DNA of 64,000 bases from Antedon mediterranea (lineage: Eukaryota; Echinodermata; Crinoidea; Comatulida; Antedonidae). The DNA lies in contig NC_092670.1 of NCBI RefSeq assembly GCF_964355755.1, positions 12,709,201-12,773,200 of the forward strand, read 5' to 3'. Shown piece by piece: positions 37,201 to 47,189 of this stretch (position 1 is its first letter; every line of letters starts with the position of its first letter). A program made the translations under genes and the position numbers. Under the pieces are notes generated by a model. The model saw only the letters and a list, made by a program, of their open reading frames with translations, was not told the origin of the DNA and searched no databases.

Positions 37201-40109
37201 GCTATAGGCTTAACTACACATTAAATTAACGTTATTTATTTGCGTTATGATACCAATATAATGCAGCTGAACGGATTTGTTAGCTGTCACTAGATAAATC
37301 TTAAATGACTAGCGCAAGTCATCTAGATATGAGATATTATGTAACTTGAAAGCATTTTGAGCACATCATGTAAACCAATGTATAGTTCAATTAATGTCAT
37401 TATAATGAATGAAGAGAATGAGAAAGTTTATTTCCAATAGCGAAAACAATGTTTTTTTAAAGTAAAAAGTTTAACAAGCGGGAACTAAATTATTAATAGT
37501 GAAAAATATAAATAACTAATATTAATATTAACAATATCCATTGGTTTAGATTAATTATAATTTCGTTTCTATTCTTATCTTGTCTCATTGACCAAAAAAA
37601 GCGATGGATTATTCTAACTGTCGTTTGTGATTGGTCAATTTGCTTGCGTTGGGGCTTACTAGTGGAATGCAACGCCTTAGCCAAACAATCTTGAACCATT
37701 CTTTATATATTATACATTATTATATCCGAAATATCATTCTTACGAATTAATCTGTGCTGCATTTAAATTATTCATTACGGTTAGGTATCTGCTAGCTTTT
37801 ATTTGTATTTACTTTTTGTGATTATGTTATAGTAGGTGTATTATTCGTCTAAACATTTGGTCTCATTTTGAATGTTTCACTTCTGCAACTGTCACTAGAT
37901 ATATGTTAACTGACTAGCGCTAGTCATCTAGATATTAGGCATTATGTAACTTTGATACATTTGATACAATTTCTAAAGATTTCTGTATACAGACGTGTAT
38001 ACAATACCATTATTACCAAATTCACCGAGAATATCTAATGACAATGCAGAAATGAGAATAAACTATTATATACTGTATTATTAGTAATATGGTTATCACG
38101 CAGTATAGGTATGACACGCCATGTCTGAAAATGTTTTATTTTCTACGAATTCGACCGAATCGTCGTCTATAATTATTCTGGTTACTATATTCAAGACTAC
38201 GCAAGTATAGTATGACACGCCTTGTTCAATGTTCAACGAATATGAAACCGAATCTTCATCATAACTATACTTTACTATATAAATATAAGGTAAAGTATTC
38301 ACTCACCTGGCGTTCCCTTTCTGCATCAAGTTTCAACTTAAGCTCAAGTGAATTCTTAGTTTCCATAAATGCACGTCTTTGTTTCTTATCCAGCATAAGA
38401 AAACTTATAGAACCCACTGTTATGACACACGCAAATAGAAGTATATTTGCCGATAACTAGAAACAAAATTAAACAATGTATTAATAGAGGGAAATAGCGA
38501 ATCAGACGTCTACAGAGAATTTGGTATATATAATCATAACACAGAAACATAGGGAGATCCGTTGCTTACAAGTTATTTTTATTTATTTTTTTATTTTATG
38601 TCTTTAGGCAATGTGGCCAAGGATTACCAATAGTAAATATTAATCACTGTCCTATCAGATAGGTGGAAATCCCCCTGATACAGAGGCTATTTTGTGAACC
38701 AGTTCACCGGGGTAACCCCAACTCTTCTCGAATAATGAACTGGGTTCTTTAAAGTGCACACATGTTATAACTGTGTACGGTTTATAGTCCTTATCCGAGT
38801 AGACTTGTTCTACCACCAGGACTAGGAACGAGTGGGCCTCAAACCCTTGCCGATGTTGTTTGCTCTGTAGGTATACGGCTCCCCTGCCTTAACCACTCGG
38901 CCATCGGATTAAAAAGGCATAGCCATCGTTAACTCGCTACTTTTTAGTGTCGACATACCGCAATTAAACATCTAAGGCCTACTTTTACCACACATTAACA
39001 ATGACAACGTTTAACGTGTGAAGGTGACAGAGCCGCGGGGTGAAGATAAGTTGCCTCCACGAGCGAGACTGGACTTCCCTGCTTGAAATAAATGCTTCTT
39101 GCAATAAACTACTTGAGTTTAATGGTATATACTTAATTACGATTTAATAGAAACTCTATCATTAATGTGGTATGATGTGGAGCTGCACATCATTATGTTT
39201 TATGCCGGCATAGTATTTGTAATAACAATGTTGCTCTTTTTCTAAATTATTAAAGAGTAATAGATCTCTCTTCTCTTTTATCATCAAGGAGAATACAACA
39301 ATGTGCAATGGTATTAAGGGCTTACAATGAAATGTTTTCTCTTAAATCACATGTTTCTAATAAAAACTTCAAAATATTATGTACTGTACTGTTTTTTTTT
39401 TTTGTGAACGTGAGAGAAATAAAAAAGAAAAACATTCAATTAGCATAATACGTAGGCCTACCTGTTGTACGATATATTCCCTGTCCTTGGCCAAAGCAGC
39501 AATGATGACGCAATGCGTCAACGCAGACAGTGCATTTAACGCTAGCACTATTGTTAGCTTTTGAGGCAACATTACAAAGAGTCCAAATATGAAAAAGATT
39601 TGCCAACCGACGCCGCTACTGGGAACAATGGGATGATAATAAATAAGCAGGTCGGCAAATGTCTGAATATTGATAAGACACCAAACGGCGTATGGCATGA
39701 CGTATGTGAGAGAAAAATCTGATATCAAACGAAACTGACAGAGGAAAAAAAGCATGAGGTTAGCAACAAGAGCTATGCCCTGGACTGTAATCACGGCTCC
39801 TGCATCCAAGTTGTCATCGATACAATACAGAATAATAACAGCAATGTCGAATAAGAGAGCGAATGCTATTAACACGGGAAGTGAGCTCCAACGTTGTCTG
39901 ATAAAATATTCCTGGTACATTTCTTCCATTCCATCTTCGGTAAACCGTCGGCTCATTACACGATTTTTAAAAACAGACAATAAAGATGGCTTCTTGATAA
40001 TTGACGTGGTGCTATTGTTGTCTTTGCTGTAAAGACCACTTAGCATATTCGGCATTTCGAACTCGCAAGTGGAGTCGTAATCAGCCATTATGGGCTCGGG
40101 TTTATCCAT
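19266..40109 (-). CDS. ADCY2/4/7: Membrane adenylyl cyclase, ADCY2/4/7 type
   Basis: Twenty exons in transcript order: 39462-40109, 38307-38456, 35485-35603, 35166-35277, 34639-34766, 33594-33752, 32784-32928, 32409-32573, 31925-31978, 31266-31387, 29821-29982, 27717-27921, 24784-24888, 23791-23933, 21936-22029, 21541-21699, 21139-21285, 20478-20700, 19653-19777, 19266-19448. Every phase joins, giving 1115 aa. The ATG follows an in-frame TAG at 40146-40148. Order: six-helix bundle (about 75-245), C1a, C1b, second bundle (about 635-835), C2. C1 metal aspartates are D311 (FADIVGFT) and D355 (KILGDCYYC). C2 has K953, D1033, N1040, R1044 and K1080, spaced exactly as in mammalian AC2, so it should make cAMP from ATP at the plasma membrane. 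[18 protein letters not shown] and INHGP point to types 2/4/7. The PFAHL and QEHA G-beta-gamma motifs are absent. The donor after exon 9 (GTTTTT) is weak. Confidence 0.95.
22461..22477. other. Perfect 17-bp palindrome-like site
   Basis: ACTCGGGGTACCCGAGT is a near-perfect inverted repeat centred on GGTACC, at the left edge of the repeat module that ends GTACCCCGAGTATCGCACA at about 22756-22774. It may mark an element boundary. Confidence 0.4.
22600..23145 (+). repeat. Two direct copies of a ~180-bp module carrying CRE palindromes, flanking a tRNA-like unit
   Basis: Copies at about 22605-22790 and 22965-23145 share GAGCCGGATTTTT, ATGCAGCCATATGACGTCTC, TATAGCCGTATTTGGTAG, TTATGACGTCATTACAGCTT and GTATNGCACATTCGTGCTT. 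Full TGACGTCA sites lie at 22717-22724, 22737-22744 and 23095-23102. A tRNA-Val-like unit lies between the copies. All of this is in an ADCY intron. Confidence 0.8.
22863..22934 (+). tRNA. tRNA-Val(AAC)-like gene or SINE head
   Basis: The D arm and A box (GGCGTAGTGGTTATCACG), an anticodon stem-loop with loop TTAACAT (anticodon AAC) and a T arm (CCTGG-TTCGAGA-CCGGG) all match animal tRNA-Val. A run of ten T bases (22935-22944) follows directly, a good Pol III terminator. The acceptor stem has two mismatches of seven (C:A and T:C), which argues against a fully working tRNA. It sits between two copies of a repeat module, so it may be a SINE head. Confidence 0.5.
23258..23761 (+). mobile_element. 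Family A element split by a nested insertion
   Basis: The left half (TAAAGCTCTGTTTACACTAT ... TGTCCATATATG) ends at 23332 and the right half (TATATGGGCACATCGCATAA ... TAGACAGAGCTTTA) resumes at 23717. The 384-bp insert (23333-23716) is flanked on both sides by TATATG, a clean six-base target duplication. The insert begins with CACAAGTCACAAGTCACAAA and has no coding sequence; it looks like the 3' end of a retroposon. Confidence 0.8.
24040..24720. repeat. Purine-rich degenerate tandem array in an ADCY intron
   Basis: About 680 bp built from variants of GATTGAACATAGA and GTTGAAGATAGAG with irregular spacing, starting about 60 bp from the donor of the exon at 24784-24888. The + strand is almost all A/G/T with very little C. 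Long ORFs on the minus strand are an effect of the repeat and not genes. Confidence 0.85.
25856..25945. mobile_element. Family B remnant in ADCY intron
   Basis: It contains AAAACGCAACGCAAGCGTGT, GACAAATGACAAGCGACAG, then TTTGATTGGTCGAATTTACT and TGCGTTGCGCG in inverted order. The outer ends are lost. Confidence 0.6.
26107..26440 (+). mobile_element. tRNA-headed SINE (family 1), full-length copy
   Basis: The head is a class II (Ser/Leu-like) tRNA: A box GTGACCGAGCGGTTAAGAC, B box GGGTTCGAGGC, and stem GGAGTGAGTG pairing with CACTCACTCC. The body contains GATAAGGACTATAAACCGTA and TGCACTTTAAAGAACCTAGT, and the tail is (AAAC/CAAA)n. Two other copies lie at 38590-38910 and 58655-58960, both reversed, which confirms dispersal. 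Confidence 0.88.
28101..29814. repeat. 22-bp minisatellite with a nested ~490-bp duplication (ADCY intron)
   Basis: The unit is ACTAACTAACCGAAGCATTT plus AA (22 bp), with about 55-60 imperfect copies in 28326-28590 and 28804-29814. The unique block 28101-28326 is repeated at 28590-28803, each time followed by minisatellite, so a segment of about 490 bp was duplicated. The array reaches to within about 8 bases of the donor of the exon at 29821-29982. On the sense strand each unit carries GGTTAGTTAG, a donor-like word. Confidence 0.93.
30906..31102. mobile_element. Family C element, complete copy
   Basis: It has inverted ends TTTAAGCCTGTTTTCCACTA and CTAGTAGAAAACAGGCTTTA. The ~150-bp interior has no lasting coding frame; the 107-aa minus-strand ORF that overlaps it ignores the boundaries. 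Confidence 0.85.
33362..33514. mobile_element. Family A element, complete copy
   Basis: It runs from TAAAGCTCTACTACACTATC to GATAGTGTAGGCAGAGCTG. Inside are GATGTGCCCATACGG and a TGACGTCA at 33432-33439. It lies in the ADCY intron just beyond the exon at 33594-33752. Confidence 0.8.
33880..34600 (+). repeat. Three diverged direct copies of one segment (ADCY intron)
   Basis: GAACAGTACCT recurs near 33977, 34330 and 34516, and GACAATTGTATTA (or GACAGTTGTATTA) near 34188, 34375 and 34559, each with a TGATGAAGATGG- or TTAATGAAGATGG-like word between. Spacing is uneven, as expected for an old tandem amplification with deletions. Confidence 0.7.
34840..34930. repeat. Palindrome-bearing repeat (TAGCTGTCACTAGAT family), copy 1
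   Basis: It shares GCTGTCACTAGAT, AACTGACTAACGCAAGTCA and TTGTAACTT with copies at 37281-37352 and 37887-37957. All three are in ADCY introns. Confidence 0.65.
36734..36831. mobile_element. Family A element, degraded copy
   Basis: TAAGCTCATCTGTCTACACT is followed by GTGATGTGCCCAAATATGGT and ATTACGTCATCATGGGCACA. The right terminus is reduced to ATAGAGTAG. Confidence 0.7.
37281..37957. repeat. Palindrome-bearing repeat, copies 2 and 3
   Basis: Copies at 37281-37352 and 37887-37957 are in direct orientation. The second carries the perfect 14-bp palindrome GACTAGCGCTAGTC. Both continue ATCTAGATAT and end near ATTATGTAACTT. Confidence 0.7.
37595..37690. mobile_element. Family B remnant in ADCY intron
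   Basis: AAAGCGATGGATTATTCTAA, TTGTGATTGGTCAATTTGCT and TTACTAGTGGAATGCAACGC mark a degraded copy of the CCAAT-bearing palindromic family. Confidence 0.6.
38098..38281 (+). repeat. ~90-bp tandem duplication next to an ADCY exon donor
   Basis: Copies at about 38098-38190 and 38197-38281 share ACGCA(A)GTATAG, TATGACACGCC, a GAATxxGACCGAATC-like stretch and ACTTTACTATA-like ends. The right copy ends about 25 bp from the exon at 38307-38456. Confidence 0.65.
38590..38910 (-). mobile_element. tRNA-headed SINE (family 1), reversed copy
   Basis: It reads on the minus strand from GGCCGAGTGGTTAAGGCAG (A box) through the B-box region GGGTTTGAGGC, GATAAGGACTATAAACCGTA and AAAGAACCCAGTTCATTA. It is clearly diverged from the 26107 copy. 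Confidence 0.83.
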
Positions 40110-40215
40110 TATGAATGTCTTTGATTCTTGTATTATAAAAGGAATCTATTTAAGCCCAACTGGATTTCCGGTACGATAGGGACGCTTATCCACAATCTCT
40201 CATCCAAGTCCTTAT
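40110..40215 (-). promoter_or_regulatory. ADCY 5' untranslated part of first coding exon
   Basis: A clear acceptor (TTCATTTTACAG) ends at 40216, so the leader is probably spliced and the true promoter is farther right. One donor-like site, ATGGTTTTG followed by GTAAGTTAG near 42240-42250, could end a noncoding first exon; this is tentative. Confidence 0.4.
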
Positions 40216-40309
40216 CTGTAAAATGAACGTTAAAAATTTAATATGAGAAATAATAACTGCAGAAGAGGATAATATTTATTACACAAAACTGATTTTCTAG
40301 TATGAAAGC

Positions 40310-40370
40310 TCGGCTTATGATCTAGAAGTCGTAGGTTCGAGTGCCACCCCAAATGATTGTTATGAAGGCT
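40310..40370 (+). repeat. tRNA-like 3' half
   Basis: CTTATGATCTAGAAGTCG followed by TAGGTTCGAGTGCCACCCC matches an anticodon arm plus T arm (B box GGTTCGAGTGCC). The 5' half and A box are missing. It is probably a decayed SINE head. Confidence 0.4.
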
Positions 40371-41736
40371 TAGTTATGCAAGAGCTTTGAAAAACACCTT
40401 TCAAATAAGACAATGTAACTAGATATATAAATGCATTAGTATAATTATATACCGCCTTGCACAAACATTAGAACCTCCATCTCAATGGCGCTGCATACTT
40501 AATATTATATTTCACATACAAATCGAATGTTCGTCCCCAATGTCATGTCCACACAACGCCACTTGTTCACTCTAACATTATCATCGACGACAGGGGTAAA
40601 CACTATTGGTTGATAATAAGAGAAACAGTCAATCTACTCTCGTATAATCGCTTTTAGGACAATTCCGCAGAGATTACTACATAATAATATTACAATATAT
40701 ACTTCAGCCAGATATACAGTACTCCTAAATTGCAATGCAGAATTGAAAAAGTAGGCCTAAACCTAAAACGTTTAGTATTAAAGCAACATTTTGGTACGCA
40801 GAAGGTCAATTCAGCTATCTAATGTAAATATATTTAGGCCTAAATGGTCCTTACAGATTACGGAAAACTTATGAGGGAAATTCCCTAGGACCAATAAAGT
40901 AGCCATATAGTAGAGTTTCAACCTGTACACCCGCAGAAGATCCATGGTATTTCAAGATACTGTACTGTGTTTTTATAATGAATTATACACCGGTTCAACG
41001 GCTTAACGTTTTATTCAAAGGATGGTGTATTGAGAGAAAGGAATTTTGTGACTGTGCTGTGCATAGTATACAGTACAAGCCGGGTAACAATAAAACAAAT
41101 GATTATTTAGATTTTTTAATCATCTGCATGGAATATTGAAAAGTTTCCAATGCAACAGAAGAACAAGTAGAATATTAGACCTAAAAATCGGTGCACACAC
41201 TGAGCATTTATAAACGCGAAGCGACATGCGACACTGTCGAAGCGAGTCACGTCAAGTCAAGTTGCCCATACGTAGCAAATCACGCGAATTCTGTAAGCTT
41301 TCGCTCGCGAACTCAGAACTGGGCAATTGAAAATTGACTGACGCTTAAAGTCACATTCGATTTGATGTTCACATTTGACATCGTTGACGCTTGTGACAAG
41401 AAAGCAATGCGTTTGAGAATAATAGTCCGTGACATATGACGAGACAAACATGGATGAGTTGACGTGCACGTACTGAACGTTATTACTAATTACGGTATCA
41501 CTTCGTGTGGTTCCACACTGACGATAGTAGAAGATAAAAGCATTTTGTATTACAATCTTGGGTTACGCTTTTGAACGGTATGTCCGGTATTGTTCGGCCA
41601 AAGTGCCAGCGCATTCGATTCTCGTTTATATGCCCTACGAAGGAAGAGTGAAATTTCTTCCTTTGCCCTAATCTAGTTATTATCTGTCCAGTATTTATAT
41701 GCGAATTCAGTTTCACAGGTGATTCCTGTATTAGGC

Positions 41737-41811
41737 TTATGGCCTATGATACAGCATGACATGTGATATTTGGTTAGCATTATGGCCTATGATACAGCAT
41801 GACATGTGATA
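41737..41811 (+). repeat. Two direct copies of a 32-bp unit
   Basis: TTATGGCCTATGATACAGCA plus TGACATGTGATA occurs at 41737-41768 and again at 41780-41811, identical, with 11 bases between. Confidence 0.9.
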
Positions 41812-41924
41812 ATGTAACACTGTATTATGCCTACAACATGTCCTTATGATAGAACAAATTATAGATACAGTACATTATATTTAATCCTACTGTTTAGAGA
41901 TATATAACAATAATAATTAATTAA

Positions 41925-41985
41925 TTAAATTTCAGTATATCACCGGGCGGTTTAGAATTAATGTTCTTTGCCTATTGTGTTTATA
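41925..41985 (+). repeat. Tail of tRNA-derived repeat family 3
   Basis: It is the reverse complement of 10010-10062: it shares AATTAATTAAATTTCAG, ATATCACCGGGCGGTTTAGA and ATTAATGTTCT. The tRNA head is absent. Confidence 0.75.
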
Positions 41986-43161
41986 ATAATAATTGAGACT
42001 GATAGAGATGAATATTATGAATAATCGTAAAATATCTTTTCGAAAACAGCTTTGTACATGGGTTAAGCATTATAAAATTACCCTCACTCGTAAGGTTCGA
42101 AGTCTAAACAAACAATAACCCAAACATTTTATAATAAAGTAGTGATGAATAAACACATACCGACCGGACGTGCTAGGAAGTCCTATTTATTGCGAATCAC
42201 CAAGCCGCGTTTGAAATTCAAAATGAAAGTCTCTAACTTACCAAAACCATTGTTTCTTGCAACGTAACGATTTTATTGTTGCAACAATTGACAAAACACA
42301 CAATTCTTTAACATTTTGATGTTCCCAATCGTACTTTAATAGATGATTTTGAATTATTATTATCCACAACACAATCCGCAGAGCAATCGCAATCAACCAT
42401 GTTTACATGGACTTGGCTTGTACCTAATTATTCTTGTACTGTTGTACACTGCGGGCTGTGTCGCTCTTGACACGGAATACGCGCCATCCAATAAAAATCT
42501 CGCATCTCGACAATGATCAAGTACATAAAAAGCTATTCTCTACTAGAAGATGTGGAATCAAATTAATTGCAAAATGTTATGACAACATCAACAGTACATC
42601 GTTACCAGGCAACGGTCAATCGATCGAGTTTTGGACAATAGAAATTTGCTAAAGACGAGTTTTGCTTGCAAAAAGAAAATGGAGAATAATTTCCATAATA
42701 TATTGAATGTGGGCGATTTGATGATATCACTGAGACACTGCGGTCATTTGTCTTACTCCTTACATTACAACAGGTTGTTATACTGTGCAAAGGAATGGAA
42801 AGGTCTAATAGCGAATAATTTGAATCAATCATATGACCATCTATTTTTAAATTCTTTTCTTTATGCAGAATTTTAAATAAAAGTACAGGTGTTTGAAATG
42901 ATTGATTTTAATTTCTTAATCTGGGGTAGCGTTATACTGGCTTTAATTAAGACATTTTTTATGGTTTGGCGAAAAATGCACCTAAGAATACAAATATAAA
43001 ATCTTCATAAATTGAATATGCCAAGATTTTAGTGAAACGACATTAGCAGCCTATGTGGGGTGCACGGTATGTGCTTATTTAGGTAGCTTAGTACATAGAT
43101 GGTTCACAAGCTATAAGAATTCACATAGATTTCTCATCTCTATCACACCTAGTTCTCAATA

Positions 43162-43798
43162 ATGCTTGATTCTCACTAGGACGCAACAACACAAAGGACG
43201 TAAACGTAAGGCAAGCGAGTTGACCAATGGTCGAATAATCCATAGCTTGTGATTGGTCAAGTTATTGTGCTGTGCTTACGTCCTTGCGTTACGCTTAACA
43301 TCGCAACGCAAGGGACGCTTAAGCGTGGTTCCCACTAGCGACGCATCACAAGGACGTAACGCAACTCAAGTGAATTGACCAATCACAAGCGATGGCTTAT
43401 TCGCTTGTCATTGTTAACTGTCTATAACTTCGCTTGTCATTGGTTAAAACGCTTGCGTTGCGTTTACGTCCTTGCGTTACGTTCTAGTGGGAACCAAGCT
43501 TTACGTCGCAACGCAATAAAGGTGGTGAATAAAACCAACAGTTCGATTAATCAATCGCCTGTGATTGGTCAAATCACTTAAGCTTGGTTCCCACTAGAAC
43601 GTAGCGCAAGGACGTAAACGCAACGCAAGCGTTTTAACCAATGACAAGTTAGACAGTTAGCAAACACAAGCGAATAAGCCATCGCTTGTGATTGGTTAAT
43701 TCACTTGCGTTGCGTTTTGTCCTTGCGTTGCGTCGCTAGTGGGAACCACGCTTAACGTTGCGCTTACGTCCTTGTGTTGCGTCTATGGAAACCAAGCT
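43162..43798. mobile_element. Nest of family B palindromic elements, with a ~180-bp inverted repeat
   Basis: Outer ends are ATGCTTGATTCTCACTAG and CTATGGAAACCAAGCT. Inside, the arm 43319-43502 (CTTAAGCGTGGTTCCCACTA ... TAGTGGGAACCAAGCTT) recurs inverted at 43578-43755, so two copies face each other across about 75 bp. Each copy is itself palindromic, with GCAACGCAAGGACG words and inverted CCAAT boxes (TTGACCAATCACAAGCGATG, TTGTGATTGGT). Confidence 0.9.
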
Positions 43799-45540
43799 AA
43801 AGTAACTGCCAATTTTTATTATACACAAATTCAAATCGCATAAACAGTGGATAAAATAAGGAAATGGACGTAATTTTAAAAAATAGAAGATCTTAGATAG
43901 ATTAAACAATAATTTAAAGGCAAACAAAAAAATTCTATTGATCATACATTCCAATAATTATCGATCTATAGTTTCCCCTATGTTTCATAATTTTTTTGTA
44001 TTTTATGTGTGTTACACGAGCTTGTTGAAAATAAGCACTTTCTTATCAGTGGGGGATGGTTCAAATTAAAAAGTAAAATCCCTATCCTTTTGTACACAAA
44101 TTTTGTAAATAGAGGCATTTTAAAAAACTATGAAAAATAAAAGGTATCACAAAAAATGTTATCAGATGACTAAATATAGGTAATATAACTTTTAAATGTT
44201 ACGTTTCTGGTATTTTTATTCAACTTCAGATTTTTATTTTCATGCTATAGCAAAAATTATCCACCATCTTTTTTCACCTTCTAGGGATTCACCAGACATG
44301 TTATTACATTAGGTTAAACTACCTAACTACTGAAAAAAAAGTATTTCTGGTTTTTATGGCAATTTTGCCAAATTTTGTATTTGACCATATTATTATTATA
44401 TTGATTTCTGTTACAAATATTTGATTTATGTACAATTAACCAGATATTATATATATATATATATATATAATTCATGCCTGTACCTGAGATTTAAGTATAG
44501 TCAGAATGCGAGAGTTAAAAAAAAGTTCATGATGAGTATTAAAATATATAAAACAAATTAAATAAGACGAATCATGTTAATCATTATTTTTCACTCTTCA
44601 TGTACATTAGTGGTGTGCTATTCATTGCTTGTTTTCTCAACAACTTATACAATAGCAGAATACTCGTAAAGAAAGAAATAGACGACGCCCAACAGTAAAT
44701 ATCATGATGTTATCAGGATAATTAAATGAACCTTTTGGTTTTATAGAGCTCTAACTGACTCATTTATTCTTTTATTGGAATCAATAGTTCTATTTTTAGA
44801 CACACACACTGTATTCAGTCTGTCTGCATTGTGAATAGTGATCTGAATCTGATATGACCGTTTGACTATAGTGCCTTAAATAATAATTCATGGTGAAACT
44901 GTTTCTCTTTTTGTTTAGTGTATGATTTGTATATGGATGTTCTATCCGAAATAAAGAAAATCTATGAATGAATGAATAGCAAGCCAAGACAGGAATGGAC
45001 AAACTTTATAATAGTAAAAATATATAACCAACATCATGCACACTATATTGCTAAAATAATTATTTACAAGCAGATCTAGGCATAACGTCAAGAATAAGTT
45101 ATTGGAGAGTATGTAGTAGGCCTATGTGCACGTACGTTCTAATTCTTGACGCAGAGACGTGTACAATTGCTTTTGCCGTGTTACCAGAACTCTCCTAATT
45201 GTATGAAATAATTGTAATAAAACAAAAATAATAAAATTACAATTTATGTTAAATTGATGTACAGCCTTTGGCAAAGAAATCATCATTTTGATAATAAGTT
45301 TATTAATCAGAAAGGGATCGTCTTGCTAGCTTGAAAGATATCTGAAACTAACTAACTCATTTGCATAACAATACAATTTCAATGAATTATCAATGTAGGT
45401 ATTTGTGCTCATGACAACGCCTCATGATTAAAGACCATCAACTGGTACTCGTGACAAACAGTGAGTATTTAGAGATATTAAAACATAGCAAGTTCATATG
45501 TCAACCTAAAAAATACATTTTGCTAAATGTAACTAACTGT

Positions 45541-45677
45541 TGACAAAAAAAAAGTGCGATGTGCCCAAATATGGTAATGATGCTTAAATATGGTATTGAT
45601 ATGACATCATCATGTCCATATTTGGGCACTCACAATTTTTGTCACATAAAGTTTGATAGTGTAGACAGACCTTTTAG
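45541..45677. mobile_element. Family A element, 5' end worn
   Basis: GCGATGTGCCCAAATATGGT, a tandem ATGGTATTGATATGACATCA, then GTCACATAAAGTTTGATAGT and GTAGACAGACCTTTT at the right terminus. Confidence 0.75.
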
Positions 45678-47189
45678 TCTAGATGCTGTATGTCAAATTA
45701 TATGTCAAACCGTTGTAAATCTTATTAGGCCTATGAATATTACATTTTATTGCGTATTAAACTAATTCAAGAGGCGGAATTTTTTAATTATTACATTTTA
45801 CATTACAATGTTACACAAACACAGGATCCCTGCGCATTATTGTAAATTAGCTAAAATCTACCGACAAGCTACAACGTGACATTTCCCCCAGTTTGTTCCG
45901 TGAGAATGGAATACGTGTGAACGCAGCCTTGAAGCATAGAGATATTATGCTAATAGTGAACATAATACGACGTCGTTCAATTCCGAGTATTATTTTTTCA
46001 TAAACAAAACGGCGCCGTTTTCCGTTTCTTTGAAGTCTCAAAATTTAGCTTTATTTTATTTATTTACCAGGTACCTGTAATTCTGTGCAAATGATATTCC
46101 TAAACGTTGTGTTCCCATATTCAATTATATCTATTATTAATATAGTAAGTCCAGTACAGAAAATAATTTTTTTTGAGAAATGTTGAGATAGTGATAACTT
46201 TGACAATGTAGTAAAAATATGAGTGATGACTTGACTTTAGACAACTCTCTGGATAGGCCTTACACTCTACGCACTTTGCTGTTATGATGTCGGAATAATT
46301 ACATTTCTTAATTGTCTTTGTTGTTGCCATTATCATTTGTCTTTCAGCATACAAGATTGTTGACATAGTATAGATTGATCTTTGACAATACGCCAATAAT
46401 AAGGAAAACGTATGTATTTTGCAATTTAAATGAACCAATGTTAAGAAGATTCTTCTCTGCCCACGCGAGGTTATTATAATAGCTTAACGAGACCTATTAT
46501 TAGTTAATTATTACACAATGTTCACAGTTTTAATTGGTCAACATTAATCAAAGTGATGTATGTCAAATAATTCGCTTTTGTTTGCTTTCCTCTAACTCGG
46601 AATTTAACATAGCTAAATGGCATAATTTGAACTCTGACATTACCAGAAGAAGGAATCTTTGAGAAATCTGAATATTCAAAATTATGAATGAATTATTGGT
46701 TCCTAAATAATAGGTAGGCCTATGTTTACAACTTAAATTTCTTTGTGCTCATTCATCAACATCATGAATATGTAAAAACACATTCGTTTTCAATGTAGCG
46801 GCCTTTCTTTGCCCAAAACCTATACCGTAGTTATCAACATAATAATTACTCACTCACCTAGATTGTTAGTGCTATGGATTCTTTAATGCACTTAACAGGA
46901 GGTGATAGAGAGAAAGTAAAAACAATCATTCCATACAATCCAATACTGAGTGTCGACTCATTTATCTAAGAAATTGCCTAAAACACGTCACGGTGGTATC
47001 CTTAGTCCTGACGTACTAGCCTACTCTTCGGCCATAAACTTGAGATACGTTGTTATTAGTTTTATAACTCATTGATACTAAATTGCTAGCCATGTTGTTA
47101 AAAGATAATTGTTCTGACAATGTTTTGTTTTAAGTCGCTCAACCATAGCCCTTAAAGTAGGCCAATCAAAGGTCTAGAAACAATTATAT

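Larger units (their letters stand above)
40216..47189. other. Long intergenic region between ADCY and TTLL4
   Basis: No confident gene. It holds a tRNA 3'-half fragment (40310-40370), a 2x ~32-bp direct repeat (41737-41811), a tail of the tRNA-derived family 3 (41925-41985), the large family B nest (43162-43798), a TA microsatellite (44447-44469) and a family A element (45541-45677). On the minus strand at about 46863-46968 a 35-codon open frame (GLYGMIVFTFSLSPPVKCIK) between a TTTCTTAG acceptor and a GTGAGT donor could be part of an unknown transcript. Confidence 0.5.

Noticed and set aside
42434-42876. Overlapping ORFs of 72-81 aa
   Set aside because: No motif, no exon-like base composition, and lengths common by chance in this AT-rich sequence.
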